DNA from: Lithodes maja | Lineage: Eukaryota; Arthropoda; Malacostraca; Decapoda; Lithodidae | Assembly: GCA_037953745.1 (NCBI GenBank) | Contig: JBAKBP010004305.1 | Location: 1 to 64,000, forward strand | Direction: 5' to 3' | Length of the DNA stretch: 64,000 nucleotides | Part shown: positions 30,577-41,288 of the stretch, one piece after another | Layout of the letters: every line of letters starts with the position of its first letter | Numbering within the stretch: position 1 is the first letter of the stretch | Made by a program: the position numbers and the translations under genes | Notes under the pieces: generated by a model | Databases searched by the model: none | Told to the model about the DNA's origin: nothing | What the model saw: only the letters and a program-made list of their open reading frames with translations

Positions 30577-31023
30577 TAAAGTAGAGTTGTCTGCATATGA
30601 ATGGATGGGACTGGATGTACAGTTGAGAAGATCATTTATGAAAATTAGAAAGAGAATAGGAGATAGGACAGAACCCTGAGGAACACCGGAGTTGATAGGA
30701 TGAGGAAATGAGTGATGGCTGTCCACAACCGCAGCTATGGAACGGCCGGAAAGGAAATTAGAGACAAAGTCACAAATGGAGGGACAGAAACCGAAGGAGG
30801 GCAGTTTGGAAATTAAAGATTTGTGCCAGACTCTATCGAAGACCCTTGATATGTCTAGTGCAACAGAAAAAGTCTCACCGAAGTCCCGAAAGTTGGACGA
30901 CCAAGAGTTAGTAAGATATGAAAGAAGATCACCAGTAGAGCGACCCTTAAGGAAGCCATACTGGCAATCTGAGAGCAGATTATGAGAAGAGAAATGCTTA
31001 AGAGATTTGGAAGCAAGAATAGT

Positions 31024-31971
31024 TTAAAAAACTTTGGAGATACAAGAGATGAGAGCAATTGGACGATAGTTGGAGGGTTGAGAGCGGTCACCCTTCTTTG
31101 GGACAGGTTGAATGAGAGCAAACTTCCAGCAAGAAGGAAAGACGTTAGAGGAGAGACAGAGACGAAAGAGTTTGCCTAGGCAAGGGGTCAGCACGGAAGC
31201 ACAGTTTTTAAGTACAACAGGAGGAACACCGTCCGGACCGTACACCTTCTTAGTATTAAGCCCAGAGAGGGTAGAAAGTACATTTTTAGAAGAGATTAGG
31301 ATATTAGGCATAAATAGGAGAGAGGGGGGAGGAGAGGGAGGAATAGCACTGGAATCATCCAAGGTAGAGTTTCTGGTAAAAGTTTGAGCAAAGAGTTCAG
31401 CTTTGTCAGAGGAAGAAGTGATGGTTGTGCCATCAGAGTGGAAAAGGGGAGGGAAAGACGAGGAAGAAAAGTTGTTGGAGAGGTTTTTGGCTAGATGCCA
31501 GAAAGCTTGGGAAGAGCTAGAGTTGGATAGTTCAGTGCATTTATTATTGATGAAAGAGTGCTTGGCAAGTCGAAGAACAGATTTGGCTTGATTCCGGGCA
31601 GAAACATAGGAAGAATGAGAGTCTTGAGTTTTAAGGCGTCGGTACCGTTTGAATGCTTCCTCCTTATTGCGGACAGCAGTAGAACAGGCGTGAGTAAACC
31701 AAGATTTTTTAGTACTAGTCTGAGAGAAAGAAAATGGAATGTACGCTTCCATGCCCGAGAGGATTACCTCGGTAATGCGTTCAGCACTCTCCGAGTGTCC
31801 TCGGCCACAGAAGCAGAAGTCATTCCATGGAAAATCAAAGAAGTACTGCCGGAGAGCCTCCCAGTCGGAAGCGCCAAAGTGCCACAAGCGCCGCCAGCTG
31901 GGAGGATCGGATGGCTGTACTGAAGAGATAGGACAGGTGACGGAGATAAGTTTATGGTCGGAGGAGCCCAA
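31024..31971 (-). pseudogene. Jockey-like LINE, endonuclease end to RT start
   Basis: 315 codons beginning at the SDH endonuclease motif, through an apparently helical linker, to the first RT boxes (SCWKFALIQPVPKKGDRSQP). The frame fails after SCISKVF. The equivalent part of the plus-strand copy at 41.3 kb reads on without a break. Confidence 0.82.
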
Positions 31972-32111
31972 AGGAGAGAAAAGATCGACAGTATAAGAAG
32001 AAGGGTTAGAAGTCAGAAATAAGTCAAGAATGTTGGGCCGATCTCCGAAGCGATCCGGGATACGGGTGGGTTGCTGGACCAGCTGCTCTAGGTCATTTAT
32101 GATAGAAAAGA

Positions 32112-32486
32112 CTAGGCTTGTTCACCAGGTGGATCAGTAGAGTGAGAGGAGAGCCACTGGTGGTGGTGAACGTTGAAATCTCCTAAGATGGAGATTTCAG
32201 AGAAGGGAGAGATAGATAGAATGTGTTCCACTTTAGAGTTTAGATAGTCGTAGAATTTGGGAAAGTCGGTAGAGTTAGGGGAAAGATAGACAGCACAGAA
32301 ATATTTAGTATGAGAATGACAGGATAGTTTGAGCCATAAAGTTGAGAATTCAGAGGAGTCTAAATCGGGAACACGAGAACAAGTGAGTTTATTGTGCACA
32401 TATGCACAACATCTGCCTTTGGCTTTGAAACTAGGATAGAGAAAGTAGGATACAGAGAAGGGGCTGCTGGCAGTTGTTTCAGACAC
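32112..32486 (-). pseudogene. Jockey-like LINE, endonuclease N-terminal half
   Basis: APE-type endonuclease: GRCCAYVHNKL, FCAVYLSPNS and the conserved ISILGDFNVHHHQW. The preceding frame supplies FLTETQ with the catalytic Glu region. A frameshift at about 32112 separates it from the SDH motif. Confidence 0.78.
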
Positions 32487-32540
32487 CTGAGTTTCGGTGA
32501 GGAATTGGCGGTATTTGGCAATTAACTCTGTCTGGCCTGC

Positions 32541-32675
32541 CTCTCACTATCTGAGTTGGACGTCTATGGGGAGTTATCGGCCATCTCTTCTTATTACACA
32601 CCATTTCAGTTCCCTCCACTCAATATTTTGCCCGTTAGGGCGAGTTATAAAGAGCGCAAAATATGCGTATTAGGC

Positions 32676-32711
<36 letters not shown>

Positions 32712-33086
32712 AGAGCAAAGAGATAGAGAGGGGAGGGGAGGGAATGGAGAGAGAGAGGAGGGAAGGATATGGTGACATGTAGGCAACGAAAAGGAATTCT
32801 CTCTCTCTCTCTTTAGCACAGAGCAAATATTTATACCTACCATTTGTGCAAACATTATATTTCAGCTTTCCGAAGCCAAATAAGTACTTCTGATATTCAG
32901 CCTTGTATTTAAATAATGAATCCTGGTAAATGTCATTACTTAATAGAGGCACGTGGAAGGCTTACAATTATACACAGGATAAGATAAGGAAATACAAACC
33001 TCAGACCATAATTATTGGGCGATGAGAGGGAGGGAAGTGGGTGTTGTCTTGGGAGGGGAAGGAGGTGGGTGACTTTGCAGTCTGCC
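32541..33086. other. Intergenic with (GA)n microsatellites
   Basis: GA runs lie at 32678-32709 and 32797-32812. No gene. Confidence 0.6.
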
Positions 33087-33344
33087 AGTGTTACCGCTAT
33101 AATACCGCTAGATGTCGAGCTGGCATTTACTTCAATCTAGCAGCCATTTTTGTTTATATTTAGAGACATTTACTAGGGATAATTTGAAAATTTCAGACAT
33201 TCTAGTCATATTACATTGTAAAATTTGCAAAACAAACAAACCAAAACTCTTTAGAAATTGCAGCAATATTCTAGCATTGTTTGACTATGTGCAACATGCT
33301 AGCGACTTTTGAGAAAGGATCTAGCGGTATTTTGTGGTAACACT
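33087..33344. mobile_element. 258-bp MITE
   Basis: Ends are near-perfect inverted repeats of ~27 bp: AGTGTTACCGCTATAATACC at the left and GGTATTTTGTGGTAACACT at the right. The interior is AT-rich and non-coding. A target duplication could not be fixed. Confidence 0.75.
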
Positions 33345-34240
33345 TAAGGTTTAAGGAGGAGGGTTAAAATAGCAGGCAATTGTCAAAACTTTAAAGGCCT
33401 AGAACTTTGTTATTAAACTTAGCATTTGGCAAAGGGAGGAATTGATAAAAACCTTAGCCAATACTCTGTTATTCATCAAAAATAAAATTGAATTATAATT
33501 TTTATTTGGTAGGGTAGGTATGTATAGGTAGGTTGGTTAAATAATTTGTGGAATTCGTAGGGACTATTTTGAGAGAGTTAAATTTAAAAAATGTATGGAT
33601 CTGAATGATTAATATAACTATTATTAAGCAAAACTAGGGGATGCGGGGAAGACTGAAGACTGAAAACGTTGTGTGGGTACCTCACACGGTTTTAAAGTAA
33701 TTTATGAATAGACAGTTTTCAATGCTGCGGCCAAACTATTCCACCAATTTCTATTCGTTTGATACCAAAACGTTTGGAATTGCGAGCCTCACCCAACTAC
33801 GTAAACATGGCATTGATCATCCGCGTAGTTTTCAAGATGTGGATTTTTAAGTGTTTTCAAGTTTTTTTTTAAGATTGCCGAAAAAACCCACGTGCAAAGC
33901 AAAACCATTTCTATAACATTTGCGGAGCATTAGTAGTGGAGTCTACTGTATATGCCAAAGCCCAATAATTTCCTATAAGTGGGAGAGACGGTATTTAGGT
34001 TTCAAATTTTTCGGGAAATCGGCTGTCACGGACCTGTTTGGTCTCCATTTCAGATGTTTAGAATATCAAAAGTTGCCCAATACAAAAACGCACCTTGTGT
34101 GAAAGTTTGATCCCGAACCAAAAAGCGGTTCTGGAGTTAATGCGTAAAAGCCGTCGTGGAAGAATAATTTGGAAGAATAAGAAGATTTAATTATTACAAT
34201 AGGGGTTCCCCGCAGGGCTCGAACCCCTAATAATGATTTA
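33345..34240. other. Unassigned region
   Basis: No gene or repeat family recognised. A GGTTCGAGCCC box on the minus strand at 34205-34230 looks like a tRNA T-arm, but no A box accompanies it. Confidence 0.4.
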
Positions 34241-34284
34241 AGATACGTAACAAGGACAATGATTAATGAATAAAGAGAAAAGAG

Positions 34285-34605
34285 AATAAGAGCACCGTAA
34301 ATCATAATAAGAGCACCGTAAATCATAATAACAGCACCGTAAATCATAAGAGCACCGTAAATCGTAATAAGAGCACCGTAAATCATAATAAGAGCACCGT
34401 AAATCATAATAAGAGCACCGTAAATCATAATAACAGCACCGTAAATCATAATAAGAGCACCGTAAATCATAATAACAGCACCGTAAATCATAATAACAGC
34501 ACCGTAAATCATAATAAGAGCACCGTAAATCATAATAACAGCACCGTAAATCATAATAAGAGCACCGTAAATCATAATAAGAGCACCGTAAATCATAATC
34601 TTTAA
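34285..34605. repeat. 21-bp minisatellite (AAGAGCACCGTAAATCATAA)
   Basis: About 14-15 units, alternating between AAGAGCACC and AACAGCACC forms. The reading frames across it are by-products of the period being a multiple of three. Confidence 0.92.
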
Positions 34606-34621
34606 AAGGTTAACGAACTGA

Positions 34622-34875
34622 ATGAATTATATATAGCAAAGATATTAATAATATTATATATAGCAAAGATATTAATAATATTGTATATAGCAAAGATCTT
34701 AATAATATTATATATAGCAAAGATCTTAATAATATTATATATAGCAAAGATCTTAATAATATTATATATAGCAAAGATCTTAATAATATTATATATAGCA
34801 AAAATCTTAATAATATTATATATAGCAAAGATCTTAATAATATTATATATAGCAAAAATCTTAATAATATTTATA
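34622..34875. repeat. 27-bp minisatellite (AGCAAAGATCTTAATAATAT)
   Basis: About nine units, separated from the 21-bp array by ~20 bp. Units differ mainly by GATATT/GATCTT/AATCTT. Confidence 0.92.
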
Positions 34876-35662
34876 TTTTAATAATCAAGATTCATTAAAA
34901 GTCTTTACGATCATACAAAGCTTTTTCTCTATTCTTAAATTATAGCATACTGCATATTAAACCTTAAAATGATTCTATATGACTTGAAATAGTTTCATGA
35001 TTGATCATATTTGTAGTGTATCAGAGTATAAAGGATAAATAGTCCCAACAGCTAAAAGGAAAGCAAGTAACAACATAACAAACTTTAACATTTTAAGTTG
35101 TATTGGCCTTCAGCTGTTTGATACCTTTTCATATTGTCTGTTCGGTCTAGTTTTATCAAGTTAACCACTTCTGAATCAAGATACGTAACAATATATAATA
35201 GAGTACCGTTCATTATTGTATTTAGTAATGCTGAAGTAATAACCTAATTATATAAGGACAATGCCACAAAGTCTGAAACAAAAGTCAGAATTTTATAATA
35301 ATCATAACATTCATGGCCACACTTATACATAGCCACAACCAGAAAACAGCCACACTCATCAACAGCCACAACCAAAAGTGCTACACTCCTAAATGTCCAC
35401 AGCCAAAATGGCTACAATCTGTTCCTTCTGTAGTTTCTCCATGCCCGATAAGTTAAATCTTTTGATATCTGTGACACAGCTCTTGTATCCAACACAATAC
35501 CCTTCTTGCAAAACCGCTCGAACACCGGACAAGGTTGCTTGCAACTTTAATTATTAGTATTATTATTATTACCAAGAAAGGTATAGCCTACCATCAATGC
35601 GACTGATAAGATAAGAAGTGAGGTGTTAGCAAATGAAAGTACAGTATATGAGATATATATAT
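34876..35662. other. Intergenic / probable 3' flank of the host gene
   Basis: AT-rich. GCCACA/CAACC repeats at 35310-35420 are weakly like the GTGTGGCC satellite in reverse. No gene. Confidence 0.4.
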
Positions 35663-35668
35663 TTTATT
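35663..35668 (-). terminator. Putative poly(A) signal AATAAA
   Basis: The plus strand reads TTTATT, giving AATAAA on the minus strand, about 150 nt after the stop codon at 35816. Position and strand fit the exon at 35816-36079. Confidence 0.5.
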
Positions 35669-35815
35669 GTCTCTGTAAACATTACCACACACAAACCCAA
35701 TAGTATTCAGTGCTAATATATTAAGTATTTTCTTCCTAAATTACGAAAAAATACCGATTGCTTGAGTGATTTGATTGAATCAATAGTGTTAAAACTTTCA
35801 TAACAGTCATGTAAA

Positions 35816-36079
35816 TTATCTGTGCTTGTGCCTCAAGTTGTATCGAACCAGGCAAAGTGCAAGGACCATGTTGAAGAGCACCAGGACCCCCAGTGCCATC
35901 TGTTGTGCGTACACCAAGTCGTCCGGGTGTATGAGTTGCCAGTTAGCCTTATCCTGCGCCAACATCCGCTCCTCCCACCGCTCCTTGTCCTTTAGTAGGC
36001 CCCAGGAGGAGGAGTTGTAAGAGTTACGGAAGAACCATAGGCCATAGGACAGGCTGGATCCCTCACTCATGGCCCGGAC
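35816..36079 (-). CDS. Last coding exon of an unrecognised host membrane protein
   Basis: On the minus strand a pyrimidine-rich tract ending CCCACCAG at 36080 forms a good splice acceptor. The frame after it runs 87 codons to TAA at 35816-35818. The N-terminal part is charged and aromatic (SYGLWFFRNSYN, DKERWEERMLAQDKANW). A hydrophobic stretch of ~18 residues (MALGVLVLFNMVLALCLV) follows, then a short basic tail RYNLRHKHR, fitting a membrane span with a cytosolic positive end. A poly(A) signal lies downstream. Composition and complexity are unlike the surrounding repeats. I do not recognise the family and see no upstream exon for certain. It could be the end of a small polytopic membrane protein. 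Confidence 0.55.
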   Translation of the reverse strand, partial: VRAMSEGSSLSYGLWFFRNSYNSSSWGLLKDKERWEERMLAQDKANWQLIHPDDLVYAQQMALGVLVLFNMVLALCLVRYNLRHKHR

Positions 36080-36479
36080 CTGGTGGGTAGGATGGTAGAG
36101 AATTAGTATGACGTTTTTAAAGGGCATAGCTCATGCAATATCCCATTCCATTTTATCACTGTCTAAAGCATGTTAAAGCATGATTGATACTGCACAGTTG
36201 TCTTGGTTTACCACACATTTTTATCAAAAATAGTAAACAAAGCCATGCAAGATATTTTAAGCTTAGAAAGTTGATGGCAACCCCTGTTGCCTCTCTCTTG
36301 TGTTAATGATAACGGAAATAGCCTGCAAATTTCGAATATGTTCTCCTATTGCCTTTAGCTACCCTACCCTGATATATTTCATATTTGATGAAGTAATGTG
36401 AAGGCAGTATTTGATATATATATCACGTGAGTGTAAAATTTGTCTATCCATAAGTATCTATCAATGCAATTATCAACTC

Positions 36480-36890
36480 TGTGTAAGCAGAGTTTGGTAT
36501 CGCCCCCCGTATAGTGGGTACCACACGAAAAAAATGTCTGTCGTCGTCGTCGTCGTCCGTCTAGCTCGGAACTTCTCCTAGACCATTGGACGGATTTTCT
36601 CCAAATTTCACACGAACATTTGTTGCATGAATGCAAACGTCAGTCAAAAAAGATTTTTTGAATTTATGCAATAGTTATGATTTTAAGTCCAAAATATGGT
36701 TTTGCCCCCCCCCCCACTTCCCCCCCCCCCCCCCCCCCCCCCCCCAGCAATGATGGCGTTCTTAGTGTGTGAGTGTGTTCTTAGTGTGTGTTCTTAGTGT
36801 CAGTACCCCTGAGCCCCTTCGGGGCTCACACACTAAGAATGCATTCGCGAAAACATCTCGCTACGCATTTGCTCGGTTAAGTTAGTTTAG
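36480..36890. repeat. Interspersed repeat with (TCG)n, poly(C) and a strong hairpin
   Basis: (GTC)n at 36537-36558, an interrupted C run at ~36707-36746, and a perfect 8-bp stem TGAGCCCC-TTC-GGGGCTCA at 36810-36828, flanked by inverted TTCTTAGTGTGTG / CACACACTAAGAA. No coding content. Confidence 0.65.
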
Positions 36891-37385
36891 TTGGCATTAG
36901 AAGTGATGGTAGTAATATTTGGATTTATGGTGATAGTAGTGATAATGGTGATAATTGTAGTGATGATGGTTGTAGTTGTAATGATGATGATGACAGTAGT
37001 AGATATGATGGTGAAAGTAGTAGTAATGATGGTCATAATAGTAGTGATGATGGTGACAAGTAATGATGATAGTTGTAGTGATAATAATGAGAGTAGTGAT
37101 GATGGTAGAGTGACGATGGTGTGAGTATTAGTCATGATGGTGAGTAGTAGTGAGGATGGTGAAATTTGTAGTGATGATGACGATAGTTGTGGTGATGAAG
37201 TTCATAGTAATGGTGATGATGGCAGTAGTAGTGATGATGGTGACAGTAGAATAAATTATGGTAATATTTGTGACAGTAGTAATGATGATGGTTATAGTAG
37301 AAGTGATGATGTTAACTGTAGTAATGATGATTGTAAGATGGTGGTGATGATATTAGTAATGATGGTTGATAGTTGTAGTATCAAA
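36890..37385 (+). repeat. Degenerate GATGGTAGTAAT-type minisatellite
   Basis: Imperfect tandem units of GTGATGATGGT and AGTAGTAATGATG. Long reading frames in it are low-complexity by-products. Confidence 0.85.
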
Positions 37386-37387
37386 AG

Positions 37388-38090
37388 AGTACAAAGGAGT
37401 ACAAAGGAAATCAAGCAACAACAGATCTAGTGACCCTTCTAGGTTGCTTGTCCTCCAAAACACTGAGGATCAAGTGTCCAAACAGTGGTTTAGAGGGGGT
37501 AAGGGAACATTGGAAAGGGAATTACTACCCTGGAATTAATGTCCGTGGCAGGATTAGGAAGTTAGTAGAGGACAGATGGGTTAGTAACTGAGGGGGGGAT
37601 AAAATAAAGTTATTCATTTACAAACACAGTCAGTCGCGGGTTTGATGCGAGATATTTGTCTAGGCGGAGTTTAAATGAATCAACGGTGATGCAGTCTATA
37701 ACGTTTCGGGGAAGCCCATTCCACAAGTTGACAACTCGATTGAAGAAGAAATTCTTAGATTCGTGCGAGTTAAAAGATTTACCAATAACTTTGCAACCGT
37801 TTCCCCGCGTGTAATTAGATTGGTCGATAGTGAAGTACTTACTACAGTTCATATTGTCGATGCCTTTGATGATTTTGAACACTTGAATTGAGTCACCTCT
37901 TAATCTGCGCTGGGTTAAGGGAAATAGATTTAATTCTCTAAGACGCTCTTCGTATGGTTTGTTCTTTAGGCTAGGTATCATTTTGGTAACTCTACGTTGA
38001 ACTCGTTCTAGCTTGTTTATATCTTTTTGGTAATAAGGGCACCAGGATTGAACGCAGTATTCCAGAAGAGGGCGGACTAAGGAATTGTAA
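37388..38090 (-). pseudogene. CR1-like LINE, 3' fragment
   Basis: On the minus strand the frame 37981-37610 encodes YEERLRELNLFPLTQRRLRG and ends LDKYLASNPRLTVFVNE, followed by the same 3' untranslated end and AAAGGAGTACAAAGG tail as the other copies. It is 5'-truncated where it meets the 66-bp minisatellite. Confidence 0.85.
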
Positions 38091-38593
38091 GGGTAAGAGC
38101 TGTTAAGGGTCGGAAGGTGTATGGCTGTGAAGGTAGAGGGTGATGGGGGAGAGGAGGGGTAAGAGCTGTTACGGGTTGGAAGGTGTGTGGTTGTGAAGGT
38201 AGAGGGTGATGGGGTAGAGGAGGGGTAAGAGCTGTTAAAGGTCGGGGTGTGTGGTTGTGAAGGTAGAGGGGGATGGGGGAGAGGAGGGGTAAGAGCTGTT
38301 AGGGGTCGGAAGGTGTGTGGCTGTGAAGGTAGAGGGGGATGGGGGAGAGGAGGGGTAAGAGCTGTTAGGGGTCGGAAGGTGTGTGGCTGTGAAGGTAGAG
38401 GGGGGTTGGGGGAGAGGAGGGGTAAGAGCTGTTAAGGGTCGGGGTGTGTGGTTGTGAAGGTAGAGGGTGATGGGGTAGAGGAGGGGTAAGAGCTGTTGAG
38501 GGTCGGGAGGTGTGTGGCTGTGAAGGTAGAGGGGGATGGGGGAGAGGAGGGGTAAGAGCTGTTAAGGGTCGGAAGGTGTGTGGCTGTGAAGGT
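38091..38593 (+). repeat. 66-bp minisatellite, block 1
   Basis: About 7-8 units of GAGAGGAGGGGTAAGAGCTG, TTAAGGGTCGGAAGGTGTGT and GGCTGTGAAGGTAGAGGG. The period of 66 keeps all frames open on both strands, giving proline-rich pseudo-proteins. Confidence 0.92.
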
Positions 38594-40634
38594 ACAAAGG
38601 AGTACAAAGTACAAAGGAAATCAAGCAACAACAGTCTAGTGACCCTTCTAGCCTGCTTGTCCTCCAAAACACTGAGGATCAAGTGTCCAAACAGTGGTTT
38701 AGAGTGGATAAGGGGAACATTGGATTGGGAACTACTGCCCTGGAACTAATGTCCGTGGCAGGATTAGGAAGTTAGTAGGGGACAGATGGGTTAGTAACTG
38801 AGGGGGGGATAAAATAAAGTTATTAATTTACAAACGCAGTCAGTCGCGGGTTTGATGCGAGATATTTGTCTAAGCGGAGTTTAAATGAATCAACGGTGCT
38901 GCAGTCTATAACGTCTCGGGGAAGCCCATTCCACAAGTTCACAACTCGATTGAAGAAGAAATTCTTAGATTCGTGTGAGTTAAAAGATTTACCAATAATT
39001 TTGCAACCGTTTCCCCGCGTGTAATTAGATTGGTCGATAGTGAAGTACTTACTACAGTTCATATTGTCGATGCCTTTGATGATTTTGAACACTTGAATTA
39101 AGTCACCTCTTAATCTGCGCTGAGTTAAAGGAATAGATTTAATTCTCTAAGACGCTCTTCGTATGGTTTGTTCTTTAGGCTAGGTATCATTTTGGTAACT
39201 CTACGTTGAACTCGTTCTAGCTTGTTTATATCTTTTTGGTAATAAGGGCACCAGGATTGAACGCAGTATTCAGAAGAGGGCGGACTAAGGAATTGTAAAG
39301 GGTTAGGATAACTTCTTTGGATTTATGCTCAAATGACCTGCCTATAAAGCCAATTATTGTGTTTGCCTTCTTAACAACTTTTGAACATTGTTGACTCGGT
39401 TTTAGGTTACTCGATATTGTTACTCCCAGATCGATTTCTCTGTTTACATTATTAAGCTGAGTGCCATTCATCGAATAGTTTGCTTTCTCATTTAGGTATC
39501 CGATATGTAGTACTTTGCATTTATCCGCATTGAAACTCATTTGCCAAATTTGGGCCCAACATGACAATTTATCTAGATTGTGTTGCATATCGTCAACTTG
39601 TTCTTTTGAGAGTACGCTATTTGCAATTTTTGTATCATCAGCAAATTTTGAGATTGTACAGGTGAGACCCTCATCTATGTCGTTGATGTAAATTAGAAAG
39701 ATAATTGGTCCTAGTACCGATCCCCTGGGGTACCCCGCTACTTACATTGGTCCATTTAGATGCCTTACCGTTTATGACTACTCTTTGCTTTCTATCGCCG
39801 AGCCAATTTCTATCCATTTCAACAGCACCGTCTTGATTCCATGCGCTTTTAGTTTTAGCAGTAAACGTTTGTGGGGAACTTTGTCAAAGGCCTTTTGAAA
39901 ATCAAGGTATATAATATATACAGCTTTACTCTCATCGTAGAGGTTGAGGATATCGTGGAAGAAGTCTAAGAGGTTTGTTAAACAGGAACGCTTTTTACGA
40001 AAGCCGTGTTGAGTATCTTTAAGTAAGTTATTTGCCTCGAAGTGATTTACGAGTCTGTCTCTTTTGACCGTTTCTAGCATTTTACACACAATTGAGGTTA
40101 AGCTAATTGGACGATAGTTACTTGGGTAGGAATTTGCTGCCTTTTTTGAATATCGGTGTTACGTTGGCTAGCTTCCACTGATCAGGCATAGTCCCAGACT
40201 GCAAGGATTCATTGAATAGCAATAGCAATGTCAGTGGTTTGGAGAGCTCATCCTTAGCTTCCTTTAGAACTCTAGGCGAGATTGTATCAGGTCCAGGCGT
40301 TTTATTTACCTTGAGTTTATCTAAACAATTCAATACTTCTCTCTCTGTAACGGTGATATTGCTTAGAACATCTGAATTATCAATCTGAATCGGCGATGGT
40401 GTAGGAATATCACTGAGGTCTTCGGTTGTAAAAAACTGATGCAAAGAAGGTATTGAGGGCATTACTCATTTGTACTTCGTCTTTGGTGTATTCTCCATTT
40501 TTCATTGACTAACGGTCCAACAGTTGAAGTAGCTACTTTTTTCTTTCTGATATAACTATAGAATTATTTCGGGTTTGTTTTACTTTGATTCGCAACATGT
40601 AACTCCAGGGTCTTTTTACTTTGCTTAATTAACT
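38594..40634 (-). pseudogene. CR1-like LINE inserted in the 66-bp minisatellite
   Basis: Longest CR1-like copy here. Minus-strand pieces: VLNCLDKLKVNKTPGPDTIS (40462-40118), DFQKAFDKVPHKRLLLKLKA (40089-39778), FADD near 39640, MSFNADKCKVLHIGY (39588-39226), FKIIKGIDNMNCSKYFTI to the C-terminus (39092-38823), and the GTACAAAG-type tail at 38594-38610. At least four frameshifts. Both flanks are the same minisatellite. Confidence 0.87.
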
Positions 40635-41287
40635 TTTTGGGGGAGAGGAGGGGTAAGAGCTGTTAAGGGTCGGAAGGTGTGTGGTTGTGAAGGTAGAGGG
40701 TGATGGAGTAGAGGAGGGGTAAGAGCTGTTAAGGGTCGGAAGGTGTGTGGCGGTGAAGGTAGAGGGTGATGGGGGAGAGGAGAGGTAAGAGCTGTCAAGG
40801 GTCGGAAGGTGTGTTGCTGTGAAGGTAGAGGGGGATGGGGGAGAGGAGGGGTAAGAGCTGTTAGGGGTCGGAAGGTATGTTGCTTTGAAGGTAGAGGGTG
40901 ATGGGGGAGAGGAGGGGTAAGAGCTGTTAAGGATTGGAAGGTATGTGGCTGTGAAGGTAGAGGGTGATGGGGAAGAGGAGTAGTAAGAACTGTTAAGGGT
41001 CGGAAGGTGTATGGCTGTGAAGGTAGAGGGTGATGGGGGAGAGGAGGGGTAAGAGCTGTTAAGGGTCGGGGTGTGTGGTTGTGAAGGTAGAGGGGGATGG
41101 GGGAGAGGAGGGGTAAGAGCTGTTAGGGGTCGGAAGGTGTGTGGTTGTGAAGGTAGAGGGGGATTGGGGAGAGGAGGGGTAAGAGCTGTTACGGGTTGGA
41201 AGGTGTATGGCTGTGAAGGTAGAGGGGGATGGGGGAGAGGAGGGATAAGAGCTGTTACGGTCGGAAAGTGTGTGGCTGTGTAGAGGT
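40635..41287 (+). repeat. 66-bp minisatellite, block 2
   Basis: About ten units, same family and orientation as block 1. Continuity across the CR1 insertion shows both blocks were once one array. Confidence 0.92.
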
Positions 41288-41288
41288 A

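Larger units (their letters stand above)
27880..32540 (-). mobile_element. Jockey-like LINE on the minus strand, split by a CR1-like LINE
   Basis: Reading 5' to 3' on the minus strand: endonuclease with FLTETQ and GDFNVHHHQW (32530-32112), SDHKLIS near 31960, RT start YGPDGVPPVVLKNC and PVPKKGDRSQPSNYRPI (31240-31040), the GVPQGSVLSPILFLIF box near 30680, and SYADNS near 30600. There the element breaks for a CR1-like insertion. It resumes near 28790 and continues through WKDHITSLAKAASQKLGVLN to VKRYSQTFFYSTTELWNSLP (~28080), ending in an A-rich tail near 27870. Frameshifts occur (for example near 32112 and 31024), and the catalytic YADD is YADN. Inactive. Confidence 0.85.

Noticed and set aside
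34205..34235. tRNA or SINE from the GGTTCGAGCCC box
   Set aside because: No A box or cloverleaf upstream. Too little to call.
34066..34596. 176-codon IYGALIM repeat protein
   Set aside because: It comes from the 21-bp minisatellite.
37134..37430. Asp/Ser-rich protein
   Set aside because: It is low-complexity translation of the GATGGT-type minisatellite.
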